Notes: generated from the letters alone by a model not told the origin. DNA of 64,000 nucleotides from Streptomyces sp. NBC_00572 (GCF_026341815.1 NZ_JAPENX010000001.1:1550001-1614000), one strand, 5' to 3'. Positions 41,296 to 50,018 are shown, counted from the stretch's first letter. Program-made: numbers and translations.

Positions 41296-43527
41296 ATGAC
41301 CTCCAGCACCACCGCACCCCCCGTCGATGTCGCGGTCACCGAGCTGACGATCGGCGGGATGACCTGCGCCTCCTGCGCGGCCCGCGTCGAGAAGAAGCTC
41401 AACCGCATGGACGGGGTCACCGCGACCGTCAACTACGCCACGGAGAAGGCGCGCGTCGAACACCCCCCTGAGGTCGGGGTCGAGGCACTGATCGCCACCG
41501 TGGTCAAGACCGGCTACACCGCCGAGGAACCCCCGCCGCCCGAGCCCCCGGTCGAGGCTCCGGAGCAAGGACCCGAGCGGGACCCCGAGCTCGCCTCGCT
41601 GCGGCAGCGACTCACCGTCTCCGCGCTCCTCGCCGCGCCCGTCGTCCTCCTCGCCATGGTCCCGAGCCTCCAGTTCGACAACTGGCAGTGGCTCTCGCTC
41701 ACCCTCGCCGCCCCCGTCGTCGTCTGGGGCGGGCTGCCCTTCCACCGGGCCACCTGGACCAACCTCCGGCACGGCGCCGCCACCATGGACACCCTCGTCT
41801 CCGTCGGCACCCTCGCCGCCTTCGGCTGGTCGCTCTGGGCCCTCTTCCTCGGCGACGCCGGCATGCCCGGCATGCGGCACGGCTTCGACCTGACCGTGGA
41901 CCGCTCCCACGCCTCCTCCGCGATCTACCTGGAGGTCGCCGCAGGAGTCGTCACCTTCATCCTCCTCGGCCGCTATCTGGAGGCCCGCGCCAAGCGGAAG
42001 GCGGGCGCGGCGCTCCGGGCCCTGATGGAACTCGGCGCCAAGGACGTGGCCGTCCTGCGCGGGGCAACGGAGGTACGGGTGCCGGTCGCCGCGCTGCGGG
42101 CCGGCGACCTGTTCGTCGTACGGCCCGGGGAGAAGATCGCCACCGACGGCACCGTCACCGAGGGCGCCTCCGCCGTCGACGCCTCCCTGCTCACCGGCGA
42201 GTCCCTGCCGCTCGACGTCACCGGGGGCAGCACGGTCACCGGCGGCTGCGTCAACGTCTCCGGCCGGCTCGTCGTCCGGGCCACCCGGGTCGGCGCCGAC
42301 ACCCAGCTCGCCCGGATGGCGAAGCTCGTCGAGGACGCCCAGAACGGCAAGGCCGAGGTACAGCGGCTCGCCGACCGGATCTCCGCCGTCTTCGTCCCGG
42401 TGGTCCTGCTCATCGCACTCGGCACCCTCGTCACCTGGCTGCTGACGACCGACGACCCGACGGCCTCCTTCACCGCCGCCGTCGCCGTCCTGATCATCGC
42501 CTGCCCCTGCGCCCTGGGCCTCGCCACCCCCACCGCCCTCATGGTCGGCACCGGCCGGGGCGCCCAGCTCGGCATCCTGATCAAGGGCCCCGAGGTCCTG
42601 GAGTCCACCCGCCGCGTCGACACGATCGTCCTCGACAAGACCGGGACCGTCACCACCGGTCGGATGTCCCTGCGGAAGGTGTACGCCTACGAGGACGCGG
42701 GCATCGACGAGGACGGGCTGCTGCGGCTCGCGGGAGCCCTGGAGCACTCCTCCGAGCACCCGGTGGCCCGCGCGGTCGCGGCCGGCGCCGCCGAACGCTG
42801 CGGGGAACTCCCCGTACCGAAGGCCTTCGAGAACGTCCCCGGACTCGGCGTCCGCGGCTCGGTCGACGGCCACCTGGTCCTCGTCGGCCGTGCCGCCCTG
42901 CTCGCCGCGGAGGACGTCGAGGTCCCGGCGGGAGCGGAGCCCGGCGCCGTCCACGTCGCCTGGGACGGGCTCGCCCGGGGCACCCTGACCGTCGCCGACA
43001 CCGTCAAGGACACCAGCGCGGAGGCGGTCACCCGACTGCGCGCCCTCGGGCTGCACCCGGTCCTCCTCACCGGGGACCACCGGGCCGCCGCGGAGTCCGT
43101 GGCGGCGGAGGTCGGCATCGACGAGGTGATCGCGGAGGTCCTTCCCGAGGAGAAGGCCCAGGTGGTCCGCCGCCTCCAGAAGGAGGGCCGGACGGTCGCG
43201 ATGGTCGGCGACGGGGTGAACGACGCGGCGGCACTCGCCACGGCGGACCTCGGCCTCGCGATGGGAACGGGCACCGACGCGGCGATCGAGGCGAGCGACC
43301 TGACCCTCGTACGGGGCGACCTGCTGGTCGCGGCCGACGCCATCCGCCTCTCCCGTCGCACCCTGTCGACGATCAAGGGCAACCTGGGCTGGGCCTTCGG
43401 CTACAACGTGGCGGCACTCCCGCTCGCGGCGGCCGGACTGCTCAACCCGATGATCGCCGGCCTCGCCATGGCCTTTTCGTCCGTCTTCGTCGTATCCAAC
43501 AGCCTTCGGCTACGGCGCTTCGTCTGA
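41296..43527 (+). CDS. copA: Copper-exporting P1B-type ATPase CopA
   Basis: 743 residues from the ATG at 41296 (a TTG at 41284 is possible). One N-terminal metal-binding domain with GMTCASC; eight membrane segments; CPC motif in IIACPCALGLATP (about 401); DKTGT phosphorylation motif (about 446); SEHP nucleotide motif; GDGVNDAAAL hinge; and the final NYNVAALPLAAAGLLNP region (FGYNVAALPL) with the Cu(I)-binding Tyr-Asn. Exports Cu(I). Co-regulated with copZ. Confidence 0.97.
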   Translation: MTSSTTAPPVDVAVTELTIGGMTCASCAARVEKKLNRMDGVTATVNYATEKARVEHPPEVGVEALIATVVKTGYTAEEPPPPEPPVEAPEQGPERDPELASLRQRLTVSALLAAPVVLLAMVPSLQFDNWQWLSLTLAAPVVVWGGLPFHRATWTNLRHGAATMDTLVSVGTLAAFGWSLWALFLGDAGMPGMRHGFDLTVDRSHASSAIYLEVAAGVVTFILLGRYLEARAKRKAGAALRALMELGAKDVAVLRGATEVRVPVAALRAGDLFVVRPGEKIATDGTVTEGASAVDASLLTGESLPLDVTGGSTVTGGCVNVSGRLVVRATRVGADTQLARMAKLVEDAQNGKAEVQRLADRISAVFVPVVLLIALGTLVTWLLTTDDPTASFTAAVAVLIIACPCALGLATPTALMVGTGRGAQLGILIKGPEVLESTRRVDTIVLDKTGTVTTGRMSLRKVYAYEDAGIDEDGLLRLAGALEHSSEHPVARAVAAGAAERCGELPVPKAFENVPGLGVRGSVDGHLVLVGRAALLAAEDVEVPAGAEPGAVHVAWDGLARGTLTVADTVKDTSAEAVTRLRALGLHPVLLTGDHRAAAESVAAEVGIDEVIAEVLPEEKAQVVRRLQKEGRTVAMVGDGVNDAAALATADLGLAMGTGTDAAIEASDLTLVRGDLLVAADAIRLSRRTLSTIKGNLGWAFGYNVAALPLAAAGLLNPMIAGLAMAFSSVFVVSNSLRLRRFV

Positions 43528-43617
43528 ATTCACCTACACGTGACGCACAGGACCTTCACAAGGAGACCTAGATCACAGATATTGGGGGGTAACCATCTGG
43601 GCTGTTCGCGAGTCTAA

Positions 43618-43716
43618 GTGGGCGATGCCGAGAACGTCTTGGGGGACGTTCATGGAATGTCTTGGGGGATGTTCCAGGCAAGCGTTGGCCGGGGCACGTG
43701 CACCGGGGAGCTTTGA
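43618..43716 (+). CDS. Possible 32-residue peptide
   Basis: GTG at 43618, 32 codons, stop at 43714-43716. The predicted peptide contains a doubled element (NVLGDVHGMSWG and MFQAS), reflecting a DNA direct repeat GTCTTGGGGGA(C/T)GTTC at 43634 and 43657. There is no clear ribosome site. It lies upstream of a strong terminator that has no other gene to serve, so either this peptide or a non-coding RNA is the product. Confidence 0.35.
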   Translation: MGDAENVLGDVHGMSWGMFQASVGRGTCTGEL

Positions 43717-43830
43717 GCGGCCCTCCCGTACGTACCCCGGCAGACCGCGTCGCGCCGACCCGCGCAGCTTCTGCTGACACCCGCAGACGCCCGGCCCGGA
43801 TCCCGTGGGGGGAATCCGCACCGGGACATG

Positions 43831-43891
43831 GGAAGCGCCCCGCTCGTCGACCCGTGGGGGGATCGACGGCGCGGGGCGCTTCCTCTTTTTT
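43831..43891 (+). terminator. Strong intrinsic terminator without an obvious upstream gene
   Basis: Outer stem GGAAGCGCCCCGC / GCGGGGCGCTTCC (13 bp), inner stem CGTCGA / TCGACG, then TCTTTTTT. Orientation is rightward. It lies 300 bases after copA, with only the tiny ORF between. Confidence 0.9.
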
Positions 43892-43920
43892 GGGGCTCGG
43901 TTCGCCTCCGGGGCGCTACA

Positions 43921-43994
43921 GCCGGTGTTGGCGCGACGATCGTGCTCGACCCTCCTTCGTCGGGCCTCCGCGCGTTCGTCACGCCAACACCGGC
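43921..43994. repeat. Spaced 13-base inverted repeat
   Basis: GCCGGTGTTGGCG (43921-43933) and its exact complement at 43982-43994. The intervening 48 bases contain a smaller imperfect hairpin (GACGAT / TCGTC). Could act as the citrate synthase transcript terminator (about 80 bases downstream of its stop) or be a remnant mobile repeat. Confidence 0.7.
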
Positions 43995-44073
43995 GCGCCC
44001 CTTTGGCTCACTCGCCCTATGGCGCACCCCGCGGTCGTCATGGACGACCAGGGGTACGCCCTAGGGGGTGGCT

Positions 44074-45363
44074 TCAGCGGCCTTCGACCGGGACGAAGTC
44101 GCGGAGGATCTCGCCCGTGTAGATCTGGCGCGGGCGGCCGATGCGGGAGCCGGGCTCCTTGATCATCTCGTGCCACTGGGCGATCCAGCCGGGAAGGCGG
44201 CCGAGCGCGAAGAGCACGGTGAACATCTCGGTCGGGAAGCCCATCGCGCGGTAGATGAGGCCCGTGTAGAAGTCCACGTTCGGGTAGAGGTTGCGCGAGA
44301 CGAAGTACTCGTCGGAGAGCGCGTGCTCCTCCAGCTTGAGCGCGATGTCCAGCAGCTCGTCGGACTTGCCGAGGGCCGAGAGGACGTCGTGCGCCGCCGC
44401 CTTGATGATCTTGGCGCGCGGATCGAAGGACTTGTACACCCGGTGGCCGAAGCCCATCAGGCGGACGCCGTCCTCCTTGTTCTTCACCTTGCGGATGAAG
44501 GAGTCGACATCGCCACCGTTGGCCTTGATGCCTTCGAGCATCTCCAGGACCGACTGGTTGGCGCCACCGTGCAGGGGGCCCCACAGGGCCGAGATGCCGG
44601 CGGAGATCGAGGCGAACATGTTCGCCTGCGAGGAGCCGACCAGACGCACGGTGGAGGTCGAGCAGTTCTGCTCGTGGTCCGCGTGCAGGATCAGCAGCTT
44701 GTCGAGCGCGGAGACGACGACCGGGTCCAGGTCGTACTCCTGCGCCGGGACCGAGAAGGTCATGCGCAGGAAGTTCTCGACGTACCCGAGGTCGTTACGC
44801 GGGTAGACGAAGGGGTGACCGATCGACTTCTTGTACGCGTACGCCGCGATCGTCGGCAGCTTGGCGAGCAGCCGGATCGTGGAGAGGTGGCGCTGCTCCT
44901 CGTCGAACGGGTTGTGGCTGTCCTGGTAGAAGGTGGACAGCGCGGAGACCACCGAGGACAGCATCGCCATCGGGTGGGCGTCCCGCGGGAAACCGCGGAA
45001 GAAGTTCTTGACGTCCTCATGGACGAGCGTGTGCTGCGTGATCTCGTTCTTGAAGGTCGCCAGCTCGTCGACCTTGGGAAGCTCACCGTTGATCAGCAGG
45101 TACGCCACCTCAAGGAAGGTGGAACGCTCGGCCAGCTGCTCGATGGGGTAACCGCGGTACCGCAGGATCCCCTGCTCACCGTCGAGGTAGGTGATCGCGG
45201 ATTTATAGGCGGCGGTGTTGCCGTATCCGCTGTCGAGGGTGACCAGACCGGTCTGGGCTCGGAGTTTCCCGATGTCGAAGCCCTTGTCGCCGACGGTGCT
45301 CTCGACCACCGGGTAGGTGTATTCACCGTCCGCGTACCGCAGTACTACAGAGTTGTCGCTCAC
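44074..45363 (-). CDS. gltA: Citrate synthase (type II)
   Basis: 429 residues from GTG at 45363 (GAGGGA upstream); the longer frame from 45420 adds unlike sequence. Catalytic landmarks: HADHEQNCSTSTVR, GPLHGGANQ, GFGHRVYKSFDPRA with the active-site His and Arg residues, and an N-terminal zinc-ribbon-like start SDNSVVLRYADGEYTYPV typical of the hexameric, NADH-sensitive class. It condenses oxaloacetate with acetyl-CoA at the entry of the citric acid cycle. In streptomycetes the gene is often called citA. Palindromes lie upstream at 45471-45489. Confidence 0.96.
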   Translation of the reverse strand: MSDNSVVLRYADGEYTYPVVESTVGDKGFDIGKLRAQTGLVTLDSGYGNTAAYKSAITYLDGEQGILRYRGYPIEQLAERSTFLEVAYLLINGELPKVDELATFKNEITQHTLVHEDVKNFFRGFPRDAHPMAMLSSVVSALSTFYQDSHNPFDEEQRHLSTIRLLAKLPTIAAYAYKKSIGHPFVYPRNDLGYVENFLRMTFSVPAQEYDLDPVVVSALDKLLILHADHEQNCSTSTVRLVGSSQANMFASISAGISALWGPLHGGANQSVLEMLEGIKANGGDVDSFIRKVKNKEDGVRLMGFGHRVYKSFDPRAKIIKAAAHDVLSALGKSDELLDIALKLEEHALSDEYFVSRNLYPNVDFYTGLIYRAMGFPTEMFTVLFALGRLPGWIAQWHEMIKEPGSRIGRPRQIYTGEILRDFVPVEGR

Positions 45364-45470
45364 GTCATCCCTCACCGACGTAGTGCCTCTTCTTCGAGGT
45401 GCCCTGACTGTCTCTACCATCCCCCATTTGGCTCAGGAGAGTGCACTCGGGGTCGACCATTGGGCCAATC

Positions 45471-45489
45471 GGCGGCACTCAGTGCCGCC
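45471..45489. promoter_or_regulatory. Palindrome between recD2 and citrate synthase
   Basis: GGCGGCACT-C-AGTGCCGCC, perfect 9-bp arms, preceded by ATTGG-G-CCAAT at 45459-45469. They sit 108 bases before the citrate synthase start and 54 bases after the recD2 stop, so they may be operators of citrate synthase or the recD2 terminator. Confidence 0.5.
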
Positions 45490-45542
45490 AACCTTCATAT
45501 CCTGCCCCCTTCGCCCCGGTTCCGGTAGCCCTCCGTGATCTT

Positions 45543-47774
45543 TCACACGGGGGCACCGCCTGTGAGCCGAAACGCGAGTGCGGTAAAGCGTCTGCCTGCG
45601 GAAACCGTGCGGACCGCCTGGGCGATCGCCCGGCGGGAGCCGACCAGGACGACGAGCTTCTTGGCCCGGGTCACGGCCGTGTAGAGAAGGTTCCGCTGAA
45701 GCATCATCCAGGCACTCATGGTGACCGGAATCACCACGGCCGGATACTCGCTGCCCTGCGAACGGTGGATGGTGACCGCGTACGCGTGGGCGAGTTCGTC
45801 CAGTTCGTCGAAGTCGTACGGCACCTCCTCGTCCTCGTCCGTCCGCACGACCAGGCGCTGTTCGACCGCGTCCAGCTGGGTGACGACGCCGACCGTGCCG
45901 TTGAAGACTCCGTTGACCCCCTTGTCGTAATTGTTCCTGATCTGGGTGACCTTGTCGCCGACACGGAAGACCCGGCCACCGAAGCGCTTCTCCGGCAGGT
46001 CGGGGCGGGCCGGGGTGATGGCCTGCTGCAGGAGGCCGTTGAGCGAGCCCGCACCGGCCGGGCCTCGGTGCATGGGGGCGAGGACCTGCACGTCACGGCG
46101 GGGGTCCAGCCCGAACTTGGCCGGAATCCGGCGGGCCGCGACGTCCACCGCGACCCGGGCGGCGTCCTCGGTCTCCTCCTCGACGAAGAGGAAGAAGTCC
46201 GGGAGGCCTTCGGTCTTCGGCGGGGTGCCGGAGTTGATCCGGTGCGCGTTGGTGACGACGCCGGACTCCTGGGCCTGCCGGAAGATCCGGGTCAGCCGCA
46301 CCGACGGTACGGGGCTTCCCGGGGCGAGCAGATCGCCGAGGACCTCGCCCGCGCCCACCGACGGAAGCTGGTCCACATCGCCCACGAGCAGCAGATGGGC
46401 CCCCGGTGCGACGGCCTTGACCAGCTTGTTCGCCAGGAGCAGGTCGAGCATGGAGGCCTCGTCGACGACGACCAGGTCGGCGTCGAGGGGCCGGTCCCGG
46501 TCGTAGGCCGCGTCGCCGCCCGGCTTGAGCTCCAGGAGCCGGTGGACGGTGGAGGCCTCGGCGCCGGTCAGCTCGGCCAGCCGCTTGGCGGCCCGGCCGG
46601 TGGGGGCGGCGAGGACGACCTTGGCCTTCTTGGCGCGGGCCAGCTCCACGATCGAGCGGACCGTGAACGACTTGCCGCAGCCGGGGCCGCCGGTGAGCAC
46701 GGCGACCTTACGGGTGAGGGCGAGCCGGACGGCCTCCTCCTGCTCGGGCGCCAGGGAGGCCCCGGTCCGGTCCGCGAGCCAGGCGAGGGCCTTGTCCCAG
46801 GCCACGTCCCGGAAGGCGGGCATCCGGTCCTCCTCGGTCCGCAGAAGACGCCGGAGCTGCCCGGCCAGCGACAGCTCGGCCCGGTGGAAGGGGATCAGGT
46901 ACACGGCGGTGACGGGCGTCCCCTCGGGCCCCGGGACCGTCTCCCGTACGACCCCCTCGGGGTCCTCGGCCAGCTCGGCGAGGCACTCGATGACAAGTCC
47001 GGTGTCGACCTGGAGGAGCTTCACCGCGTCGGCGATCAGCCGCTCCTCGGGGAGGAAGCAGTGCCCCTGGTCACTCGACTGCGACAGCGCGTACTGCAGG
47101 CCGGCCTTCACCCGGTCGGGGCTGTCGTGCGGTATGCCCACGGACTGGGCGATCTTGTCCGCGGTGAGGAAGCCGATGCCCCAGACGTCGGCGGCGAGCC
47201 GGTAGGGCTGGTTCCGGACGACGGAGATCGAGGCGTCCCCGTACTTCTTGTAGATCCGCACCGCGATGGAGGTGGAGACGCCGACGCCCTGCAGGAAGAC
47301 CATGACCTCCTTGATCGCCTTCTGCTCCTCCCAGGCGTCGGTGATCTTCTTCGTCCTCTTGGGGCCGAGGCCCGGGACCTCGATCAGGCGTGCGGGGGCC
47401 TCTTCGAGGATGTCGAGGGTGTCCAGACCGAAGTGCTGCGTGATGCGGTCGGCGAAGACGGGGCCGATGCCCTTGATCAGACCGGAGCCGAGATAACGGC
47501 GGATGCCCTGGATCGTCGCGGGCAGCACCGTCGTGTAGTTGTCGACGGTGAACTGCTTGCCGTACTGCGGATGGGAGCCCCAACGCCCCTCCATCCGCAG
47601 CGACTCCCCCGGCTGCGCCCCGAGCAGCGACCCGACCACCGTGAGCAGATCCCCGGACCCGCGCCCGGTGTCGACGCGCGCGACCGTGTATCCGTTCTCC
47701 TCGCTGGCATAGGTGATCCGCTCCAGAACCCCTTCGACCACGGCCGGTCCCGGCCCACGACCCTCGTTGGACAT
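45543..47774 (-). CDS. recD2: RecD2-type DNA helicase
   Basis: 743 residues. N-terminal OB-like region (VVEGVLERITYASEENGYTVARV), helix-hairpin-helix motifs (GSGLIKGIGPVFADRI, EVPGLGPKRTKKI), then superfamily 1B helicase motifs: LTGGPGCGKSFT (about 361), VVVDEASMLD, GDVDQLPSVG and the C-terminal HRSQGSEYPAVVIP and LYTAVTRAKK. RecD2 is a 5'-3' helicase not associated with RecBC, involved in repair and replication fork maintenance. Single gene, transcribed toward citrate synthase. Confidence 0.96.
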   Translation of the reverse strand: MSNEGRGPGPAVVEGVLERITYASEENGYTVARVDTGRGSGDLLTVVGSLLGAQPGESLRMEGRWGSHPQYGKQFTVDNYTTVLPATIQGIRRYLGSGLIKGIGPVFADRITQHFGLDTLDILEEAPARLIEVPGLGPKRTKKITDAWEEQKAIKEVMVFLQGVGVSTSIAVRIYKKYGDASISVVRNQPYRLAADVWGIGFLTADKIAQSVGIPHDSPDRVKAGLQYALSQSSDQGHCFLPEERLIADAVKLLQVDTGLVIECLAELAEDPEGVVRETVPGPEGTPVTAVYLIPFHRAELSLAGQLRRLLRTEEDRMPAFRDVAWDKALAWLADRTGASLAPEQEEAVRLALTRKVAVLTGGPGCGKSFTVRSIVELARAKKAKVVLAAPTGRAAKRLAELTGAEASTVHRLLELKPGGDAAYDRDRPLDADLVVVDEASMLDLLLANKLVKAVAPGAHLLLVGDVDQLPSVGAGEVLGDLLAPGSPVPSVRLTRIFRQAQESGVVTNAHRINSGTPPKTEGLPDFFLFVEEETEDAARVAVDVAARRIPAKFGLDPRRDVQVLAPMHRGPAGAGSLNGLLQQAITPARPDLPEKRFGGRVFRVGDKVTQIRNNYDKGVNGVFNGTVGVVTQLDAVEQRLVVRTDEDEEVPYDFDELDELAHAYAVTIHRSQGSEYPAVVIPVTMSAWMMLQRNLLYTAVTRAKKLVVLVGSRRAIAQAVRTVSAGRRFTALAFRLTGGAPV

Positions 47775-47951
47775 GCCCCGACGGTAGCGAACACCTCGGA
47801 CACCCCGCCGGGCCCTGTGGGCAACTCCCCTTCCGGGGCGCCGGGCTCACCCCCGCCACCCCCGCCGGTCAGGACGCCCGACGCGGGCGGGAGAGGTCTC
47901 CGCGGCGCTCTCGGCGTGCCGACGAAGGGGGCGGGTCGTAGCGTTTCCGGC

Positions 47952-48422
47952 ATGAGTGAATCCTTCGAGAACGACGTCCTGGGCGAGCTCGGCGACGACC
48001 GGCTCCAGGAGATCGCCGGGCTGCTCGGCACCGACGCCGCCGGGGCCCAGGAGGTCGTGGGCAGTTCGGTGGCCGAGCTCTCCGGCGAGCTGCGCCTGGC
48101 GGCGGCCGAACCGGCCAGCGCTGACGAGGTGCGCGCCGCCGTCGAAGAGGTGACCTCGGCCGAGCCCCCGCTCCAGGGCGTCGCCGGCTTCGGCGGCCTC
48201 GCGGCGGGCGGCCTGATGGCCGGCGTCCTCGGCAAACTGGCCCGCCCGGCGGCGAACGCGATCGCGAAGAGGACCGGCATCCCGGCGGCCACGGTGACCC
48301 GAGCGGTGGACATCCTGATCCCGGTCGTCCTCGCGGTCATGACCAAGCGCGCGGCGACGAAGAAGAGCGGGGGCGCGGGGGCGGACGGCCTGGGCGACCT
48401 GCTGGGCGGCGGCCGCCGCTGA
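47952..48422 (+). CDS. DUF937 family protein
   Basis: 156 residues. An acidic, helical N-terminal half (SFENDVLGELGDDRLQEIAGLLGTDAAGAQEVV) followed by a Gly/Ala-rich middle and a helix (TVTRAVDILIPVVLAVMTKR); ends in GLGDLLGGGRR. These are DUF937 features (shared with the YidB family). Cytoplasmic, function unknown. Divergent from recD2 with a 177-base gap. Confidence 0.85.
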   Translation: MSESFENDVLGELGDDRLQEIAGLLGTDAAGAQEVVGSSVAELSGELRLAAAEPASADEVRAAVEEVTSAEPPLQGVAGFGGLAAGGLMAGVLGKLARPAANAIAKRTGIPAATVTRAVDILIPVVLAVMTKRAATKKSGGAGADGLGDLLGGGRR

Positions 48423-48494
48423 CGCCGTGGGACACCGTGGGCACCCTCCGGGCAGTTCCCGCAGAGTCCCCACAGCAGGACGCACGCCGGTAGC

Positions 48495-48531
48495 ATGTGG
48501 GAAAGGTGGGTGATCCTCCCACATGACCCAC
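48495..48531. promoter_or_regulatory. VapB operator and promoter
   Basis: Perfect inverted repeat ATGTGGGA (48495-48502) / TCCCACAT (48517-48524), plus further GTGGG and CCCAC half-sites at 48506-48510 and 48527-48531. All lie just before the vapB ribosome site, which fits autorepression by the VapBC complex. Confidence 0.7.
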
Positions 48532-48543
48532 ACGGAGGTGATC

Positions 48544-48780
48544 ATGGGCGTGACCAACGTGGATGTGGACGACGACGTACTCGCCGAGGCCGCGAAGCTG
48601 CTCGGGACGACCACGAAGAAGGACACGATCAACACGGCGCTGGAAGAGGTCATAAGGCGACATCACCGCCGGGCGGCGTTCCAGCGTCTCGCGGAGCGCG
48701 GCGCGCGGGGGGAGTTGGAGCGCACACGCCGGGACTGGGAAGCCCGTAAGGCCGCCCAGCGCGGTGGGTACGCCGAGTGA
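48544..48780 (+). CDS. vapB: VapB-type antitoxin
   Basis: 78 residues from the ATG at 48544, with a strong GGAGGTG ribosome site. N-terminal ribbon-helix-helix (VTNVDVDDDVLAEAAKLLGTT, TINTALEEVIRRH) of the DUF2191 type, and a C-terminal toxin-binding tail rich in Arg/Glu/Trp (ELERTRRDWEARKAAQ). The stop overlaps the toxin start by 4 bases. It neutralises VapC and represses the operon. Confidence 0.93.
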   Translation: MGVTNVDVDDDVLAEAAKLLGTTTKKDTINTALEEVIRRHHRRAAFQRLAERGARGELERTRRDWEARKAAQRGGYAE

Positions 48781-49193
48781 TCACGTACCTCGTCGACACC
48801 AGCGCGTACGTCCACCTCGGCACCGATCCCGCCGCACAGCGGCGCTGGGACGCCGAGATCGAGACCGGTGCCATCGGGATGTGCGAGGCCACCCGTACGG
48901 AGATCCTCTTCAGCGCCGTGAGCGCGGACGACCGTGAGGAGATCGACGAGGACCTCGCTGCCATGTTCGCGCCGGTGCGCGTCCCGAAGGACGCGTGGCG
49001 ATGGGTGGAGTCCGCCCAGTACAAGCTGACGCAGAAGGGGCAGCACCGAGCGGCGGGCGTCGTGGACCTGCTTCTCTGCGCCACGGCGGTCCATCACGGC
49101 CTGACCCTCCTGCACAGGGACAACGACTTCGCCACGGTCGCCCGGGTCCTCAAGGAGGTCGAGCAGCAGGACGTGCGCCGCCCGGGCGAGTGA
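48777..49193 (+). CDS. vapC: VapC-type PIN-domain toxin
   Basis: 138 residues from the GTG at 48777, overlapping vapB. PIN-domain ribonuclease with the acidic residues in LVDTSAYV (Asp7), ATRTEILF (Glu), and DLLLCATAVHHGLTLLHRDNDF (two Asp). It is probably a Mg2+-dependent RNase acting on tRNA or rRNA when free of VapB. All catalytic acids are present, so the toxin should be active. Confidence 0.93.
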   Translation: MITYLVDTSAYVHLGTDPAAQRRWDAEIETGAIGMCEATRTEILFSAVSADDREEIDEDLAAMFAPVRVPKDAWRWVESAQYKLTQKGQHRAAGVVDLLLCATAVHHGLTLLHRDNDFATVARVLKEVEQQDVRRPGE

Positions 49194-49214
49194 CCGTCCA
49201 CCCGCCGCACGCCC

Positions 49215-50018
49215 TCACACCGCCAGGAACCGCTCCAGCGTCTCCTCCAGGACCTCCACGCCGTTCCTCGCCCACAGGGCGTCGTTGAAGATCTCCACCT
49301 CCACCGGGCCCGTCCAGCCCGCCTTCTCCACCAGGTCGGCCCACGCCCGGAGGTCGATCGCGCCGTCACCCAGCTGGCCCCGGCCGGTCAGGACGCCGGC
49401 CGGGAGCGGGGTGGTCCAGTCGGCGAGCTGGAAGGAGTGGATGCGGCCCGCCGCGCCCGCGCGTTCCACCGCCGCCGGGGCCCGGTCGTCCCACCAGAGG
49501 TGGTACGTGTCGACCACCACGCCCACCTGCTCCGCCGGGAAGTGCTCCGCGATCGCCAGCGCCTGGTCGAGGGTGGAGACCGCGCAGCGGTCGGCGGCGT
49601 ACATGGGGTGCAGGGGCTCGATGGCCAGGCGGATTCCGCGTTCGGCCGCGTAGGGGGCCAGGGCTCCGATGGCCTGGGTGATCTGGGCGCGGGCCGAGGA
49701 CAGGTCCGGGTGGGCGGAGGTGAGGCCGCCGGAGACCAGGACGACGGTGTCCGTGCCGAGCGTGACCGCCTCGTCGATCGCCGTCCGGTTCTCCGCCTCC
49801 CAGCCGTCCGAGGTGAAGAAGCCGCCGCGGCAGAGGGTGGTGACGGTGAGGCCCGCGTCCCGTACGAGGTCGGCCGCCGCCTCGACCCCGTACTCCTGGA
49901 CCGGTTCGCGCCACAGGCCCACGCCCCGGATGCCGAGGCGGAGGCAGTGGGTGACCAGGTCCGGCAGGGCGAGCTGTTTGACCGTCATCTGGTTGACGCT
50001 GAAGCGGTCGAGGTTCAT
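49215..50018 (-). CDS. Sugar isomerase/epimerase-like TIM barrel
   Basis: 267 residues. Xylose-isomerase-like barrel with the metal ligands in AIEPLHPMYAAD (Glu), VVDTYHLWWDD (Asp, His), HSFQLADW (His) and VEVEIFND (Glu). The start overlaps the DUF993 stop by 4 bases (ATGA); it is the last gene of the LacI-controlled operon. Likely acts on a keto-sugar, either as isomerase or as the lyase type recently described for 3-keto-glycosides. Substrate unknown. Confidence 0.88.
   Translation of the reverse strand: MNLDRFSVNQMTVKQLALPDLVTHCLRLGIRGVGLWREPVQEYGVEAAADLVRDAGLTVTTLCRGGFFTSDGWEAENRTAIDEAVTLGTDTVVLVSGGLTSAHPDLSSARAQITQAIGALAPYAAERGIRLAIEPLHPMYAADRCAVSTLDQALAIAEHFPAEQVGVVVDTYHLWWDDRAPAAVERAGAAGRIHSFQLADWTTPLPAGVLTGRGQLGDGAIDLRAWADLVEKAGWTGPVEVEIFNDALWARNGVEVLEETLERFLAV

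Larger units (their letters stand above)
43528..44073. other. 546-base region with tiny ORF, terminator and long inverted repeat
   Basis: No conventional gene. In order: an A/T-richer segment after copA (43528-43617), a 32-codon ORF with an internal direct repeat, a strong terminator (43831-43891), and a 13-base perfect inverted repeat spaced by 48 bases (43921-43933 and 43982-43994). The last could be the end of the citrate synthase transcript; the others imply a short rightward transcript independent of copA. The 80 bases before citrate synthase show no further structure. Confidence 0.6.
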
